64,000 nucleotides of DNA from Helianthus annuus (GCF_002127325.2 NC_035436.2:119154771-119218770), one strand, 5' to 3'; shown: positions 11,571-24,370, counted from the stretch's first letter. Program-made: numbers and translations. Notes: generated by a model from the sequence alone, not told the origin.

Positions 11571-12449
11571 ACACATTATGCTACATTTTGAACCATTGTG
11601 ACCATTTGACTATGTGAACCGTCTAAACCCGTTTGATTATATGAACCGTTGGTAACCATTGAACCGTGTAAACCAGTTGTATCCGTTGACATGATTTACA
11701 TTTGACAATAGACATTTGACTATACATGAACACTTCTACCGTTGTTAAACATTTCATCTTGATGGTTTGGTTTGAGTAAGTGATTAAGTAACGAGGCATG
11801 TGTAATATGATACAAGCATGGTGGATACGCCGCTGGTACTTCCTATATATAAGTGTTTGTATAGTATTACATATCGTAGCGTTATTTGAATCATTTTCAT
11901 TTGAGACATGTGACATTTTATACAAATAACACACTTTTCACAAGACATTGATTTACAAACAACAAATCTTATACAAACTCTTTTTACATGGTTATTCAGT
12001 TAACCATGCATTGTTCTCTTATTTATACATATCATTTGATCTTACCGTTTTTCAAATGATTTACAAGACAAAGCAAAATACGAGGTTCATGACTAAACAT
12101 TTTCTCAAACTCAAGTCATGAATTCCGTTTTCACAAAACCAATGTATCTCACAGGCATTTTTATGCCGACGTACCTATTTTCACATGTGTTTTCAGGAGA
12201 TGATGCATAGGACTTATCAAGACATACTTAGGCGGACTTGTGCCTTAGTGACTCAAAACGAGACAAGAACTAGTTAATTTATGTTATGTACACTTTGATT
12301 CTTGTTTAGACAATGTAAACCTTCATGTTTGATTTATAAAACGAAACTTCATTCGCCATGGATTTGAAACAATTGATTCTGTTACAACACTCCCCGACGT
12401 TTCCGCCACGTTTTGTATGTTCTACGTGGTCGGGGTGTGACAGAAAAGA

Positions 12450-12462
12450 TGGTATCAGAGCC
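12450..12462 (+). other. Element F primer binding site (tRNA-iMet type)
   Basis: TGGTATCAGAGCC lies seven bases after the LTR end at 12442. Confidence 0.9.
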
Positions 12463-13098
12463 AATGGTTATAGGGAATTAGGTTATTAGTAATGCTTTGA
12501 CCTAGTCTATAACCTTCCTAGGAACCTAACGCGAGTTTACTTGCGTTTAGTCACAAAACAATACCGTCACCTACCCTTAGGCGACGACCACAACAAGAAC
12601 ATAAATTTCAAAACCACCTTGAAAGCTAATCATCTGTTCTAGGATGATTGATTACTAGGTTTTGAACCCTCTATTGTAAGGTTTTGAACCCTCTATTGTA
12701 AGGTTTTGAACCCTTTGTTATAAGGTTTTGAACCCCTTTGAATTTTCAAAACTCCCGTCAAAGTTTTGGGTCCTAAATAGTGTGAACACGTGCGAACTGG
12801 AAGGGTGAATGCCTGTACCCTGGGTTTTCTGTCTAAGGTTAGAGTGTTCGTACAAATCCGCATAATCGGACCAGTCACTCTTACCTGGGAACTCTTGGGG
12901 TGAGTGTCCACTTATAGGCGAGCATGTCTTCGCGATACACTATGAGGATCTATTTGCTTTGATTCAGCCCTGGTGTTGTTTGTTTGCTTCATGATTCAAA
13001 CAAGTGACCATCAACCGTGATTATGGTCAGTGATTGTAACATCCTATTCTTACCCAATACCATTTTATTTGTTTCCTTTCATGTTTTCCTCTTTTAGA
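12463..13098 (+). other. Element F untranslated leader with a 22-bp tandem repeat
   Basis: No gene is present. Four tandem copies of a 22-bp unit beginning AGGTTTTGAACCC start at 12657, 12679, 12701 and 12723. The leader ends in a pyrimidine-rich stretch and TTTTAG just before the Gag ATG, which could be a splice acceptor. Confidence 0.65.
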
Positions 13099-14205
13099 AT
13101 GCCTCCTCGACGCGAACACCAGATAGCAACTGCCGAGCTGGCAGAAATTATTGCGCAGCAGATGGCTGCTCAATTCCCAAATCTCTTTGCTCAATGGAAC
13201 CAAGCCAACAACAACAACAATGGTACATGCAATTTCAAGAACTTTAACTCGGCTAAACCACTCAAGTTTAGTGGTTCTGAGGGAGCAACTGGGCTTCTCC
13301 AATGGTTCGAGAGCATCGAGAATACCTTTCGCCACGTGCAGTGTCCGGAAAATCGCAAGGTCGAGTTTTCTTCGAGTGTGTTTCAGAAGAGGGCTCTTAC
13401 ATGGTGGAACGGGGTAATGAGAGACCGTGGTGCAGATGTTGCTCTAGCACAAACATGGGCTGAACTGAGAGCACTTATGATGAGAGAGTTTTGTCCTCGT
13501 CATGAACAACGAGCGTTGGAGAAGGAGTTTGATGATTTGAAACAAGATAGTGGCGAACACAGGGCATATACTGATAGGTTTGAGGAGTTGAGTCTACTTT
13601 GCCCGACTATGGTCGCCCCACTCGACAAGGCTATCGAAAGGTACATCGACGGCCTGCCTGACTCGGTACAAGACATTGTCACTGGTAGCAACCCTACCAC
13701 ACTCCGTCAGGCCATTGAGCTATCTGCAACCTTGACTGAATCGCATATCAGAAAGCATAAACTTTTTCGAAAAGGTGACAAGAAATCGGTCGGGGAATCG
13801 AACCCAATCGAGGAATCAAAGACCATGGATGAACAGACTGAATCCTCTAAGAAGTCAAAGAAGCGAAAGGCTTCTCAGAACTTCGCCGTGGTCGCTCACA
13901 ATGGTCAAGCCGTCCCCAACCAACCAGCTCAACCCCCTGCTAGAAAACCATACAATGGAACTGCACCCTTGTGCAACCAATGTAGCCTCCATCATCACGC
14001 CAATGTACAGTGCCGCAAATGCCAAACTTGTGGACTCATAGGCCATACAACAAGAATCTGCCCAGCTGCAGCTGCTCCAAACCAAGCTGGCAACAATCCC
14101 GCTCAAGGTCGTTTCCTACCAGGTTCTTGTTTCAACTGTGGCGAGATGGGTCATTTCCGAAGAAATTGCCCAAAGCTTGCTAATGCAAATCCAGCACAAG
14201 GATGA
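13099..14205 (+). CDS. gag: Element F Gag protein (intact, 368 aa)
   Basis: This is a structural capsid/nucleocapsid protein of a Ty3 chromovirus type. I chose the ATG at 13099 (MPPRREHQ), the usual start style of this family, although the frame is open from 13030. Order: short basic N-terminus, Gag core from C44 (CNFKNF, then the aromatic motif ALTWWNG at about 99-105), a lysine-rich linker (about 220-258), and two zinc knuckles at about 308-321 (CQTCGLIGHTTRIC) and 344-357 (CFNCGEMGHFRRNC). The protein stops 11 residues after the second knuckle, exactly where protease would begin in B, C and D. It is therefore an isolated Gag, not a truncated fragment with pol remains. It probably packages RNA together with enzymes from an autonomous relative. 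Confidence 0.9.
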   Translation: MPPRREHQIATAELAEIIAQQMAAQFPNLFAQWNQANNNNNGTCNFKNFNSAKPLKFSGSEGATGLLQWFESIENTFRHVQCPENRKVEFSSSVFQKRALTWWNGVMRDRGADVALAQTWAELRALMMREFCPRHEQRALEKEFDDLKQDSGEHRAYTDRFEELSLLCPTMVAPLDKAIERYIDGLPDSVQDIVTGSNPTTLRQAIELSATLTESHIRKHKLFRKGDKKSVGESNPIEESKTMDEQTESSKKSKKRKASQNFAVVAHNGQAVPNQPAQPPARKPYNGTAPLCNQCSLHHHANVQCRKCQTCGLIGHTTRICPAAAAPNQAGNNPAQGRFLPGSCFNCGEMGHFRRNCPKLANANPAQG

Positions 14206-15269
14206 GCAACTGACTGACTAGAAGACAACATCGTTTAGAAATAATCATGTCTTATGTATTAGTTTCTTTTGTTGTCAAGATCCAAGGAACAGTTGATATC
14301 GTTGGTTATAAATAAATCTTTCACTTACATTGCAATGTATTTGTGTGGTTACATGTATAATCGACATATCCCTTTACAATACCGACAATCAAGAAACCGT
14401 ATTCCTTGAAGAACAAACTACCCCCAAAATTCTCCCATTCAGTAATCGCTTACGTCTTCCACGAAATTCCTAAGTACCCGTTTATTCTAAGGAAACGAAG
14501 TACAAAGCGCAGGTTACAACACAAGAGGAATACCCAAGGTACCACTATAAACCCGTGATAGGGTGCCTAAGGATTTCCAGTAAATTTTTGATTGTTGTAT
14601 ACCTTCATTCGAATGAGGTGATTCTTCGTAATCAAAAATCGAATTTTGGGAAATCTGTCTATCTTCTCAGATAGATTCCAGTGAACATTGAGACCCGTCG
14701 ATTGGTTTCCATATCCGTATTCAATCAATAACAAGTTAATAACAAATTATAATCAAGTTAAACAATTATGTGACTATGTGCTTATGTGTTTCCTTATGTG
14801 TTGTTGTGTGATCCAAATCATGTTATCCAAATCCTCGTAGAATCTTACATATATGTGTACAAGAGATTCATAGTAGGATACCCAAAGGTATTACTTAAAA
14901 TCCTCAATGGACTTCTATGTTAAGTCCCTCGGATTATAAAGTACTACTTCATAATTAGACCCCTTGAGTGGTCTAGCTAAACAGATTCACCCAAAAATCT
15001 GGCTAGGGATATCATGTGATGATATAGCTGAAGGGACTCCTTGGTGGCCTGAATAAGAAGATCCCCTGTCGATCTAATTAAAAGGAACCGATGGAAGTCT
15101 AATCACCCTCATCACAAGTTTGATATCCTTCCCCAAAACATTACAAAACAAACTGTGCGGACTGTGCAAGGGATTACGTAATTATGGATGCATACATAAT
15201 TATGGAATTTAGTGCACAGAAATCACAGCAAGTTCTGTCATGTGTTTAAAGTTAACCCTATTCATTTCC
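14206..15269 (+). other. Element F non-coding region after gag
   Basis: Pol should be here but no protease, RT or integrase motif is visible in any frame. The sequence is AT-rich and unremarkable, and it leads into the minisatellite. Confidence 0.65.
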
Positions 15270-16080
15270 AATTCTGATGAAGCATCCGTTGAGGAAAAAT
15301 GAACTAGCTATTCATTTTTCACTTCTGAAGAATATCCGTTGAGGAAATGAATATCCGTTTATCCTTCATTTCCAAATCTGAAGAATACCCGTCGAGGAAA
15401 ATGACTCCGTTAGTTCATTTTCGTTTCTGAAGACTATCCGTTGAGGAAATGAATATCCGTTGTGTAATCCTTCATTTCCAACTCTGAGGAAGCAACCGTT
15501 GAAGATGACCCCGTTAGTTCATTTTCGTTTCTGAAGATTTATCCGTTGAGGAAATGAATATCCGTTGTGTAATCCTTCATTTCCAACTCTGAGGAAGCAA
15601 CCGTTGAAGATGACTCCGTTAGTTCATTTTCGTTTCTGAAGATTTATCCGTTGAGGAAATGAATGTCCGTTGTGTAATCCTTCATTTCCAACTCTGAGGA
15701 AGCAACCGTTGAAGATGACTCCGTTAGTTCATTTTCGTTTCTGAAGATTTATCCGTTGGGGAAATGAACATTCGTTGTGTAATCCTTCATTTCCAACTCT
15801 GAGGAAGCAACCGTTGAAGATGACTCCGTTAGTTCATTTTCGTTTCTGAAGATTTATCCGTTGGGGAAATGAACATCCGTTGTGTAATCCTTCATTTCCA
15901 ACTCTGAGGAAGCAACCGTTGAAAATGACTCCGTCTGTTCATTTTCGTTTCTGAAGATTCATCCGTTGAGGAAATGAACATCCGTTGTGTAATCCTTCAT
16001 TTCCATTTCTGAGGAATACCCGTTGAGGAAAATGACTCCGTCTGTTCATTTTCGTTTCTGAAGAATGACCGCTAAGGAAA
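15270..16080 (+). repeat. 105-bp minisatellite in element F
   Basis: Six units begin with ATCCGTTG at 15436, 15541, 15646, 15751, 15856 and 15961, at an exact 105-bp period. Shorter degenerate units lie before (15270-15435) and one partial unit after. Each unit is itself built from shorter blocks around CCGTTGAGGAAATGAA and CCGTTGAAGATGACTCCG. It lies between gag and the PPT. Confidence 0.9.
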
Positions 16081-16147
16081 TGACAGGATACTGCCTTGCA
16101 TATCGCTGGTGGGTATTTGGCAAAGTCACAAATAGACTCCTACGAAT

Positions 16148-16183
16148 AAATTTCGGGACGAAATTTCCTAAAGTAGGGGAGAC
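16148..16183 (+). other. Element F GGA-loop hairpin and polypurine tract
   Basis: The stem AAATTTCG/CGAAATTT (16148-16155 and 16159-16166) has loop GGA. It is followed by the PPT AAGTAGGGGAGAC (16171-16183), which abuts the 3' LTR. Confidence 0.75.
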
Positions 16184-19100
16184 TGTGACACCTGTGTCAC
16201 CGCGACCATCAAACAAATACCAAGCCGATGAAATATTGTATTTCATACTTGGGATCTTGTATAAATATGTGTATGTTTTGCACATATCAATTATTGTTCA
16301 ATTTCAAACTCTACATTGCTTTCTGGAGAATTATACGCAAACTGGTGCGTAAACGTACTTAGTTTAATGCGACGAATACTCCGGAACCTCAACATATACT
16401 CAACGTACCTTAAATAACCTTTACATAACTTAGAAATAAGTTTTGAAGGCTTTGGTATAGCAAAAACAAGTTAATTCGCTTACAGGGACTAAACTTGACA
16501 AACTGCGAAAGTATGCCAATTTGAACTGTAACGAACATTCCGGAACATGTCCATAAGTTAAACATACCATAAATATCCTTTACATAGCTTAGAAATAGGC
16601 TTTGAGAGGTTTGGTATTGCTAAAACAAACTTTTGGATCATTCAGGGACTAAAAGTGTCAAAAAGTGCATAAGTTTGCACTTTCGCGCATAACTCACGTT
16701 CTGAATACCTCCGGACATCCAAAAATTTATGTAAGCATCCTTATATTATGCCTTAGTGTTTGGCATAAGAAAAATCCATTCGTCACATCATTTGGACCGT
16801 CTTTTACGCTTATGCGCATTCCGTCGTAATTAAGCGAACATCGCGATCGTACGGCCAAACGAACCGACATCCGACATATTTTTGGGCATGTTTCATGTCC
16901 ACAATGTTTAGGCATCATTTTAGGGCCTTAAAAATGGCTTTATAGGTCTTAAAAGGGCTGGAAATGGCTTAAAAACGCAACAGGGGCCAAATATGTAAAT
17001 TCTGCAAGTGGGCAGATCAGAGGACTTCAGGCGACCCGCGTAAGGATTGCCCAAACTTGAGGCGGGGCGCGTGAGACTGTCAGACAGAAGATTTTGCATT
17101 TAATGCAGAATCTGGCCTTTCGTTCGATCAAAGGGCAATGCCTCTTCACCCAATGAAGGGCCAAAGGTCAAGTTCACTGAATCTAACCCCTGGACACATG
17201 TACGCACGAGATCGAGGCACGATATTCGATAAAACGATCCTAACGGTTCCACTTTTCCTATAAATACCCCCCCCCTTTTGTGTAAAAACCCACAAATCAG
17301 ATCTAAATGCTCTAAGTTGATGCCTTTGCTTCATACCTGAGCTATTAGATCTAGATTAGCACTCGGGGACCCTCCGTAAGTCTTCTTTCGCTCTTTTATT
17401 CGCTTTTCGAGTCCGAAAGTCAACGTTTAGTTGACTTTCTGCGTTGACCAGCTTATGGTCGATGCGAAGTTCATGGAACTTCATAACGTGAGCGTGATCA
17501 CGATGGTTATGGTCCGTAGTGACCATACCTACTGATCACCACGTTATCTAGGCTCAGTGACGAGCCGTAGTTTCGGCCAAAATGCGCGTTCTTGCGTATT
17601 TTGTAACCAAACTACTCGTGGGCATCAAAGCCGTTTGTTTTGATGCCAAACCTGTTTTCCAAGCTTAGTTAAGCATGTTCTAACATGCTTAGCTCGTCAC
17701 TTTTAGTGTAGTGCTTATATAGGGTCGTAAGGTAAGCGATCTAAACCATCGCTTATACTTTCGAACCCGACCCGTTTGGTCGATCATTAGGATCCGACCA
17801 AACACATTAGGTGACCATAGCTATAACCTTCCGAGGTTATACCTTGTGGTCACAATGTTAGGCGTTCCGAGCGCGTTCTACGCGAACGACACGTTAGGGT
17901 AGCATAAGCTACCTAAACGGGTCGTGATGGACCGTAAGCACTTAGATTAGGTTTCATTTTAGTATGTGGGCTTTGTTAAGCCATATTACACGAGTCTCCA
18001 TACTCGTTTGGTTTACGAACCCGCGTACTGTCCGATCCTTCCGATTTGGTCCGGTATATTAACATAAGCTACCTATTAGGTGCCGTTGATATTCCGTGAT
18101 CTCTCGCATTATCTAGTTATCTCTCAAGAACAACAAAGCAACCTCAGGTGAGTACATTGAACCCCTCTTTTACTGTTTTCCAAACTGTTTTGGGGTGAAA
18201 CACATGTGCCTATCTGTTACTTTCATGCTTTCCCGTTTTTCACATCATATACTTGCTATGTTCGATAGTACATATATAGTACATGATTTCATTGTGTTTA
18301 TGCTATGTATGCCCATTGTGTGCGTACTTAGTACATCGCTTTACATTACATGCTATGTATGCCCATTGTGTGCGTACTTAGTACATTGCTTTACATCTCA
18401 TCTCATGCTACGTACGCCCAGTGTGTGCATACGTAGTACATTGTTTCACATTGCATTTCTGTTGCATATGCTCATCCAGCATATGAACGCATTACACTAC
18501 ATTTTGAGCCGTTGTACTCTACAATGCCTTTCATGCTACGTACGCCCATTGTGTGCATACGTAGTACATTGTTTCACATTGCATTTCTGTTGCATATGCT
18601 CATCCAGCATATGAACACATTATGCTACATTTTGAACCATTGTGACCATTTGACTATGTGAACCGTCTAAACCCGTTTGATTATATGAACCGTTGGTAAC
18701 CATTGAACCGTGTAAACCAGTTGTATCCGTTGACATGATTTACATTTGACAATAGACATTTGACTATACATGAACACTTCTACCGTTGTTAAACATTTCA
18801 TCTTGATGGTTTGGTTTGAGTAAGTGATTAAGTAACGAGGCATGTGTAATATGATACAAGCATGGTGGATACGCCGCTGGTACTTCCTATATATAAGTGT
18901 TTGTATAGTATTACATATCGTAGCGTTATTTGAATCATTTTCATTTGAGACATGTGACATTTTATACAAATAACACACTTTTCACAAGACATTGATTTAC
19001 AAACAACAAATCTTATACAAACTCTTTTTACATGGTTATTCAGTTAACCATGCATTGTTCTCTTATTTATACATATCATTTGATCTTACCGTTTTTCAAA

Positions 19101-19486
19101 TGATTTACAAGACAAAGCAAAATACGAGGTTCATGACTAAACATTTTCTCAAACTCAAGTCATGAATTCCGTTTTCACAAAACCAATGTATCTCACAGGC
19201 ATTTTTATGCTGACGTACCTATTTTCACATGTGTTTTCAGGAGATGATGCATAGGACTTATCAAGACATACTTAGGCGGACTTGTGCCTTAGTGACTCAA
19301 AACGAGACAAGAACTAGTTAATTTATGTTATGTACACTTTGATTCTTGTTTAGACAATGTAAACCTTCATGTTTGATTTATAAAACGAAACTTCATTCGC
19401 CATGGATTTGAAACAATTGATTCTGTTACAACACTCCCCGACGTTTCCGCCACGTTTTGTATGTTCTACGTGGTCGGGGTGTGACA
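16184..19486 (+). repeat. Element F 3' LTR
   Basis: The LTR is 3303 bp, nearly identical to 9139-12442. It ends GGTGTGACA and is followed by the AATGG duplication. Confidence 0.95.
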
Positions 19487-19491
19487 AATGG

Positions 19492-21399
19492 GGACCTAGA
19501 CAAGAAGAAGCTTTTAAGATTTTAAAGCATAGGTTGACAAATGCACCAATCTTAGCTTTACCCGAAGGAACAGAAGACTTTGAAGTATATTGTGATGCTT
19601 CAAAATTTGGCTATGGATGTGTGTTGATGCAACGCAAGAAGGTAATTGCGTATGCTTCTAAACAATTGAAAAAGCACGAAGAGAATTATACAACTCATGA
19701 TCTAGAATTAGGAGCCATAATCTTTGCCCTTAAGATCTGGAGACATTATCTGTACGGAAGTAAGTTTACTGTCTATACAGATCATAAAAGTTTAAAATAT
19801 ATATTTAGGCAAAAAGAATTAAACATGAGGCAAAGAAGATGGATGGAGATGCTGAGCGACTACGACTGTGATATTCAATATCACGAAGGAAAGGCAAATG
19901 TAGTTGCAGATGCCTTAAGTCGTAAGTATCATGAAAACCAGAAACGAGTCCGTGCTCTTAGATTAAATCTACAAGTAGATTTAATGGCACAAATCAAGGA
20001 AGTTCAGAAAACAGCAATCAAAGATGATGCTGAAGGAATGAAAGGTTACCTAAAAGAACTAGAACAAGGAAAAGATGGAATTTGGAGATTCCATAAGAAG
20101 CGAATTTGGGTACCTAAGCAAGGAGAGTTAAGAAATAAGATCTTAGAAGAAGCTCATAAATCTAGGTATACCATGCACCCAGGAAACAATAAGATGTACC
20201 AAGATTTAAGAAATCATTTCTGGTGGATAGGAATGAAAAAGGATATAGCCAAATACGTATCCAAATGTTTAACTTGTTCACAAGTTAAGGCTGAACACCA
20301 GAAACCATCAGGATTACTTCAACAATTAGAAATGCCTGTATGGAAATGGGAACTCATAACAATGGATTTTGTTACTAAGTTACCCAAAACCAAAAGAGGT
20401 AATGATGCAATTTGGGTAATTGTAGACCGATTAACCAAATCAGCTCATTTCTTACCAATGAAAGAAACCTTTAGTATGGAAAGGTTAGCACAACTGTACG
20501 TGGACGAAGTAGTATCCCTACATGGAGTCCCACTCTCCATCGTATCTGATAGAGATAGTCGATTTACTTCTCATTTCTGGAAAAGTTTTCAGAAAGAAAT
20601 GGGAACTCGACTGAATCTAAGTACTGCATATCATCCACAAACAGACGGACAGAGTGAAAGGACAATCCAAACGTTAGAAGACATGCTTCGCGCATGTGTA
20701 ATTGACTTTGGTGGTAATTGGGATAGCCATTTGCAATTAATAGAATTCTCCTATAACAATAGTTATCATTCAAGCATCGAAGCTGCACCATTCGAAGCAC
20801 TGTATGGACGCAAATGCAGAACTCCAGTATGCTGGGCAGAAATCGGAGAAAGTCAATTATCAGGTCCTGAAATAGTACAAGAGACTACTGACAAGATAAC
20901 CCAGATCAAGGAAAGACTGAAAACAGCTCGAGATCGTCAGAAGAGCTATGCAGATAATCGTCGCAAACCTTTAGAATTTCAAGTCAGTGATAAAGTACTT
21001 TTAAAAGTATCTCCTTGGAAAGGAGTAGTACGATTCGGTAAGAAAGGAAAGCTAAGTCCAAGGTACGTTGGACCATTCCCAGTGATTCAACGAATCGGAC
21101 CAGTTGCTTATCGTTTACAACTACCAGAAGAATTGGTTGGAGTACATGATGTATTTCATGTATCCAATCTCAAGAAATGTCTATCAGACGAATCCCTGGT
21201 AGTCCCTCTACAGGATATAGAGGTAAACGAAAAGTTAAAATTCATAGAGAAACCATTGACGATCGAAGATCGAAAAGTCAAATTCCTCAAGCATAAAAGA
21301 CTGGTATTGGTCAAAGTCAAGTGGAATTCAAAGAGAGGGCCAAAATACACTTGGGAACTGGAATCAGAAATGAAGCGAAAATATCCACATCTATTCTAG
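19492..21399 (+). pseudogene. Element B pol, 3' part (RNase H, integrase, chromodomain-like tail)
   Basis: The frame cut at 9138 resumes here without a shift. RNase H is seen as VYCDASKFGYGCVLM (near 19587), [10 protein letters not shown] and [11 protein letters not shown] (near 19890). The integrase has the HHCC zinc-binding part (HKSRYTMHPG... CLTCSQVK, about 20155-20290) and the D-D-E catalytic region ([31 protein letters not shown]; about 20360-20670). A GPF motif and a C-terminal stretch ending RGPKYTWELESEMKRKYPHLF-like sequence form a chromodomain-like tail. The TAG stop is at 21397-21399. The open frame that starts at 19402 lies partly in the F LTR, and that part is not B coding sequence. 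The enzyme half itself has no internal stop. Confidence 0.9.
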
Positions 21400-21400
21400 T

Positions 21401-21439
21401 AAATCTCGAGGACGAGATTTTTCTTAAAGGTGAGGAGGA
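21401..21439 (+). other. Element B AGGA-loop hairpin and polypurine tract
   Basis: The stem AAATCTCG/CGAGATTT (21401-21408, 21413-21420) has loop AGGA, directly after the pol stop. The PPT AAAGGTGAGGAGGA (21426-21439) abuts the 3' LTR. Relative to the other elements one stem pair has changed on both sides. Confidence 0.75.
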
Positions 21440-22220
21440 TATAACAACTGTCAATAAAACCGGTAATTAGGATAATAATTATCCAATAAGAAAACCCTAA
21501 TTAAGACACCCAAGTAATTTGGCATAAACCCTGAAATTTCCGGAATAATCGGAATCAGGATCAGGGCCCCTAAAACTCAGGGGGGCTAAACCCTAATTGA
21601 TATTTATCTCGAAATATACGTTGTCTAATTAAGAATTTTCGTTTGTGTATGAGTCACCATGCCTATACCACTGAGAAGGCTAGTCTACAAGCTAGACCAC
21701 ACCCTTTACGGACCGTAAGGGTTGATCCTTACGGACCGTAAGCTAACCGGTCACCTTACGGACCACAAGGGTTGGGTCATACGGTCCGTAAGAGATGCGA
21801 AATTTCGACTATAAATAGCAAACATTGGCACTTGAACAGGGGTGCTAAAACTTCGATCAAATACTGTCTGTACGTTGAGATATCACTATTATACCACAAT
21901 TAAACACACACGGTCACGAGACGCTGCCACAATCAGGGTAATAACTCGATCGCTATTACGATTCAACGTCCGATCGATTATAACTATCCAACGATAGTCC
22001 GGGTGCTGCTCAATTGAGCTTGTACTTTGATTATTCGTCGTGATTTCGACTTGAATATTAGAGTGCTGTTCGAATTCAGACTATGCTCTGTTATTCGTTG
22101 TGAATCCGATTGAATTATCGAGTATTGCACTGATTAATCGTTGTGAGGGTTTAATCTCGTGAATTGACGTAACTGCTGTATTAGTTACTAACCTGCCTGT
22201 GTGTGCATTGTGTTAAACTA
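21440..22220 (+). repeat. Element B 3' LTR, first part
   Basis: This matches 3375 onward and contains the palindrome cluster and the TATA box at 21810-21817. It is cut at AACTA (22216-22220) by element C and continues at 30884. Confidence 0.92.
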
Positions 22221-23961
22221 TGTAACACCCCAACCCGGAAGGGCTGACGTGTCACAATAACGGTAACATAACAAAAGTCATAATTCCATTTATTTATTTG
22301 ATAAGGACACAACCATACGATCATTAAAGTTAAGATTAATATACAAGCGGAGACATTCATCTTAATTAACTAATATCTTCAGATTTATTCCTAGGCTTTA
22401 TTCTTCTCTCTTTTCCCCTCCCAAAGTAACCTGTGGACCTGTATATACAAAAAGTTTACGGAATGAGCCGAATGCTCAGTACGGAATTTTAGGCTCAAAT
22501 AACAAATAAATGCTTCATATGAAATCTTATCCGGATGGAACTTTAGGCGAAAATGATACGATGCAAGAACAAAATTTCATAATCATATCTTACGGATGTA
22601 CCCATGAGCAAACTTAAAACGTGACAATACACAGGTAGCTACTCCTGCATAGTTATCACATGAGATGGCGAATTGGCATACCCGTTATCCACCTCCTTAT
22701 ACTTAAATCCTAGGATCGATCCATACGCCTCCTAATAGCCTTGTGTACCACACTTGTACTTAAGAGACGCCGTGAACTGATCTCTCCGTCACGGATGGAG
22801 CACATGATGTTGATGCCACAACAACATGCTCGTGGGACACTCCACGAGAAGCGATACTCAGGGTATCAGAGTACAAATGGTCTTATTCACATAACTTATA
22901 AAACTTATTTTCATAATAAAACGGAACATATATTGGAACATGCGATAATGAGTATAACATAATACTATCGCATGATATGAAAGCTAAATCAAATGATTAG
23001 GATAGGAATCGAACAGACTGTCAAATGAATCGATAATCAAAGACGTGAGGAGTTTTTAACAGATATAGTAATTTAGTAGTTTTATAACAATTTGAATTGA
23101 AGCAATAAAGAGTGGGGTAAGGATCCGTACCTTAATAACTCCAAAGTGAAGCTACCTTGTGCTAATATTTTAGATTTATATGGGCAGAGTTTAGACTACT
23201 GATTAATCTTTTAACCTAATTTCACAATAATGTACACAAAACAGGGTTAGTGATCAATACAGCAGTTACGATAATTTACGAAATCAAATTCTCCCAATGA
23301 ATGACCAAGTGCAATACTTCAACTCATTTATCGTATTAACGACAAACGACAAAGTATAGTACTTCAACTCATTATCGAATTATCGACAACGACAAAGTAC
23401 AATGCTTCAACTCATTATCGAATTATCGACAACGACAAAGCATAACCCAATATGGGCGGCACTTAGACATTCTTTGGATATATTGATTCCGGAAACTGAA
23501 TCGTAATAGCGATCGAGTTATTACCCTGATTGCGGCAGCACTTCGTGATTCGTGTGTGTTTGTGTAGTATTTTGGCTATAACTCAGTGTTTATAACGAAT
23601 TTCTTCGTCGTTTTTGTGCCAGAAATCAAGTCCCAAACTGCTCTATTTATACCCGAAATTTGACCCTGTCGCGTAGCGCGAGGGGTACCCCCCCATGGCG
23701 TCGCGCTACGCGAGGGGTCACCTATTTTCTATAGGTAGCCACGTCCCTAACTAGGCTTGCTGAGTCGACGATTCGGCCAATAGCATTTAGACAACGTTTT
23801 TATGAAGATAATCGTCAACTAGGTTTTACCCCCCCTGAGTTTTAGGGGCCCTGATCCTGATTCTGATTGTTCTGGAAATTTTAAGGTTAGTGCAGAATTA
23901 CTTGGGTGTCTTAATTAGGGTTTTCTTAGTGGTTAATGATTTTAAATTTAGGGGCATTACA
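22221..23961 (-). repeat. Element C 3' LTR (left copy)
   Basis: In plus orientation it runs from TGTAACACCCC to GGGGCATTACA. The minus-strand TATA box is at 23644-23651. Upstream on the minus strand is a twin GC-rich repeat (TCGCGTAGCGCGAGGGG at 23669 and TCGCGCTACGCGAGGGG at 23701). Tandem phrases around CAACTCATTATCGAATTATCG lie at 23320-23440. Confidence 0.95.
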
Positions 23962-24000
23962 ACTATTACCCCCTTAAAAGAAATTTCGTCCTCGAAATTT
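23962..24000 (-). other. Element C polypurine tract and AGGA-loop hairpin
   Basis: On the minus strand, stem AAATTTCG/CGAAATTT with loop AGGA (23981-24000) is followed by a PPT containing AAGGGGG (23971-23977), a few bases from the LTR. Confidence 0.75.
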
Positions 24001-24370
24001 TGCAAATAAGAATATAACCTATCGCATAAGTAACAAAAACGAAACTTTTATAGCAGAGTTACTAACTTATATAACCAGAATCTCCTAACCACACATGTGT
24101 ATCTGAAATTCATAACTAAGGTCATGACTATACTTGTCAATTGCCTTATATATATGTGCCCTAATGGTCCTTCTTAAAATATTATTTCCGTATGAAAAGT
24201 TAATAGAGATTTACAGATACTTAGAGTGACTATTAGTACTGACATTTCCTACATAGATATACTTAGTCATAATTAAAATATCTTCACATAAGGTAAAGCA
24301 TAAATGACCGTAAACAGAAACAAATGAACATATATCAAATAGCAAGATTTACCGTTACTTGACTAAAATT
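24001..24370 (-). other. Element C 3' untranslated region
   Basis: These 370 AT-rich bases lie between the pol stop and the hairpin/PPT. I see no gene. Confidence 0.7.

Larger units (their letters stand above)
9139..12442 (+). repeat. Element F 5' LTR
   Basis: The LTR is 3304 bp, from TGTGACACCTGTG to GGGGTGTGACA. A twin GC-rich repeat (starts at about 9985 and 10017) lies upstream of the TATA box. A block at about 11817-11860 is shared with the internal region of A (32154-32196). Confidence 0.95.
9139..19486 (+). mobile_element. LTR retrotransposon F, Gag-only non-autonomous (TR-GAG-like)
   Basis: F is flanked by AATGG at 9134-9138 and 19487-19491. LTRs are 9139-12442 and 16184-19486, with an iMet PBS at 12450 and a PPT ending at 16183. 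The internal region of 3.7 kb holds a single intact Gag ORF and a 105-bp minisatellite, and no protease, RT or integrase. The two 3.3-kb LTRs differ, as far as I can see by eye, by one base (12170-12175 versus 19211) and by the length of one C run, so insertion was recent. Enzymes must have been supplied in trans. The layout matches published terminal-repeat elements with a GAG domain. Confidence 0.93.

Noticed and set aside
15436..16065. Regular repeats resembling a CRISPR array
   Set aside because: The units are contiguous 105-bp repeats without unique spacers, inside a plant retrotransposon.
19402..19491. N-terminal part of the long frame before B RNase H
   Set aside because: These codons belong to the F LTR and target duplication; B coding resumes at 19492.
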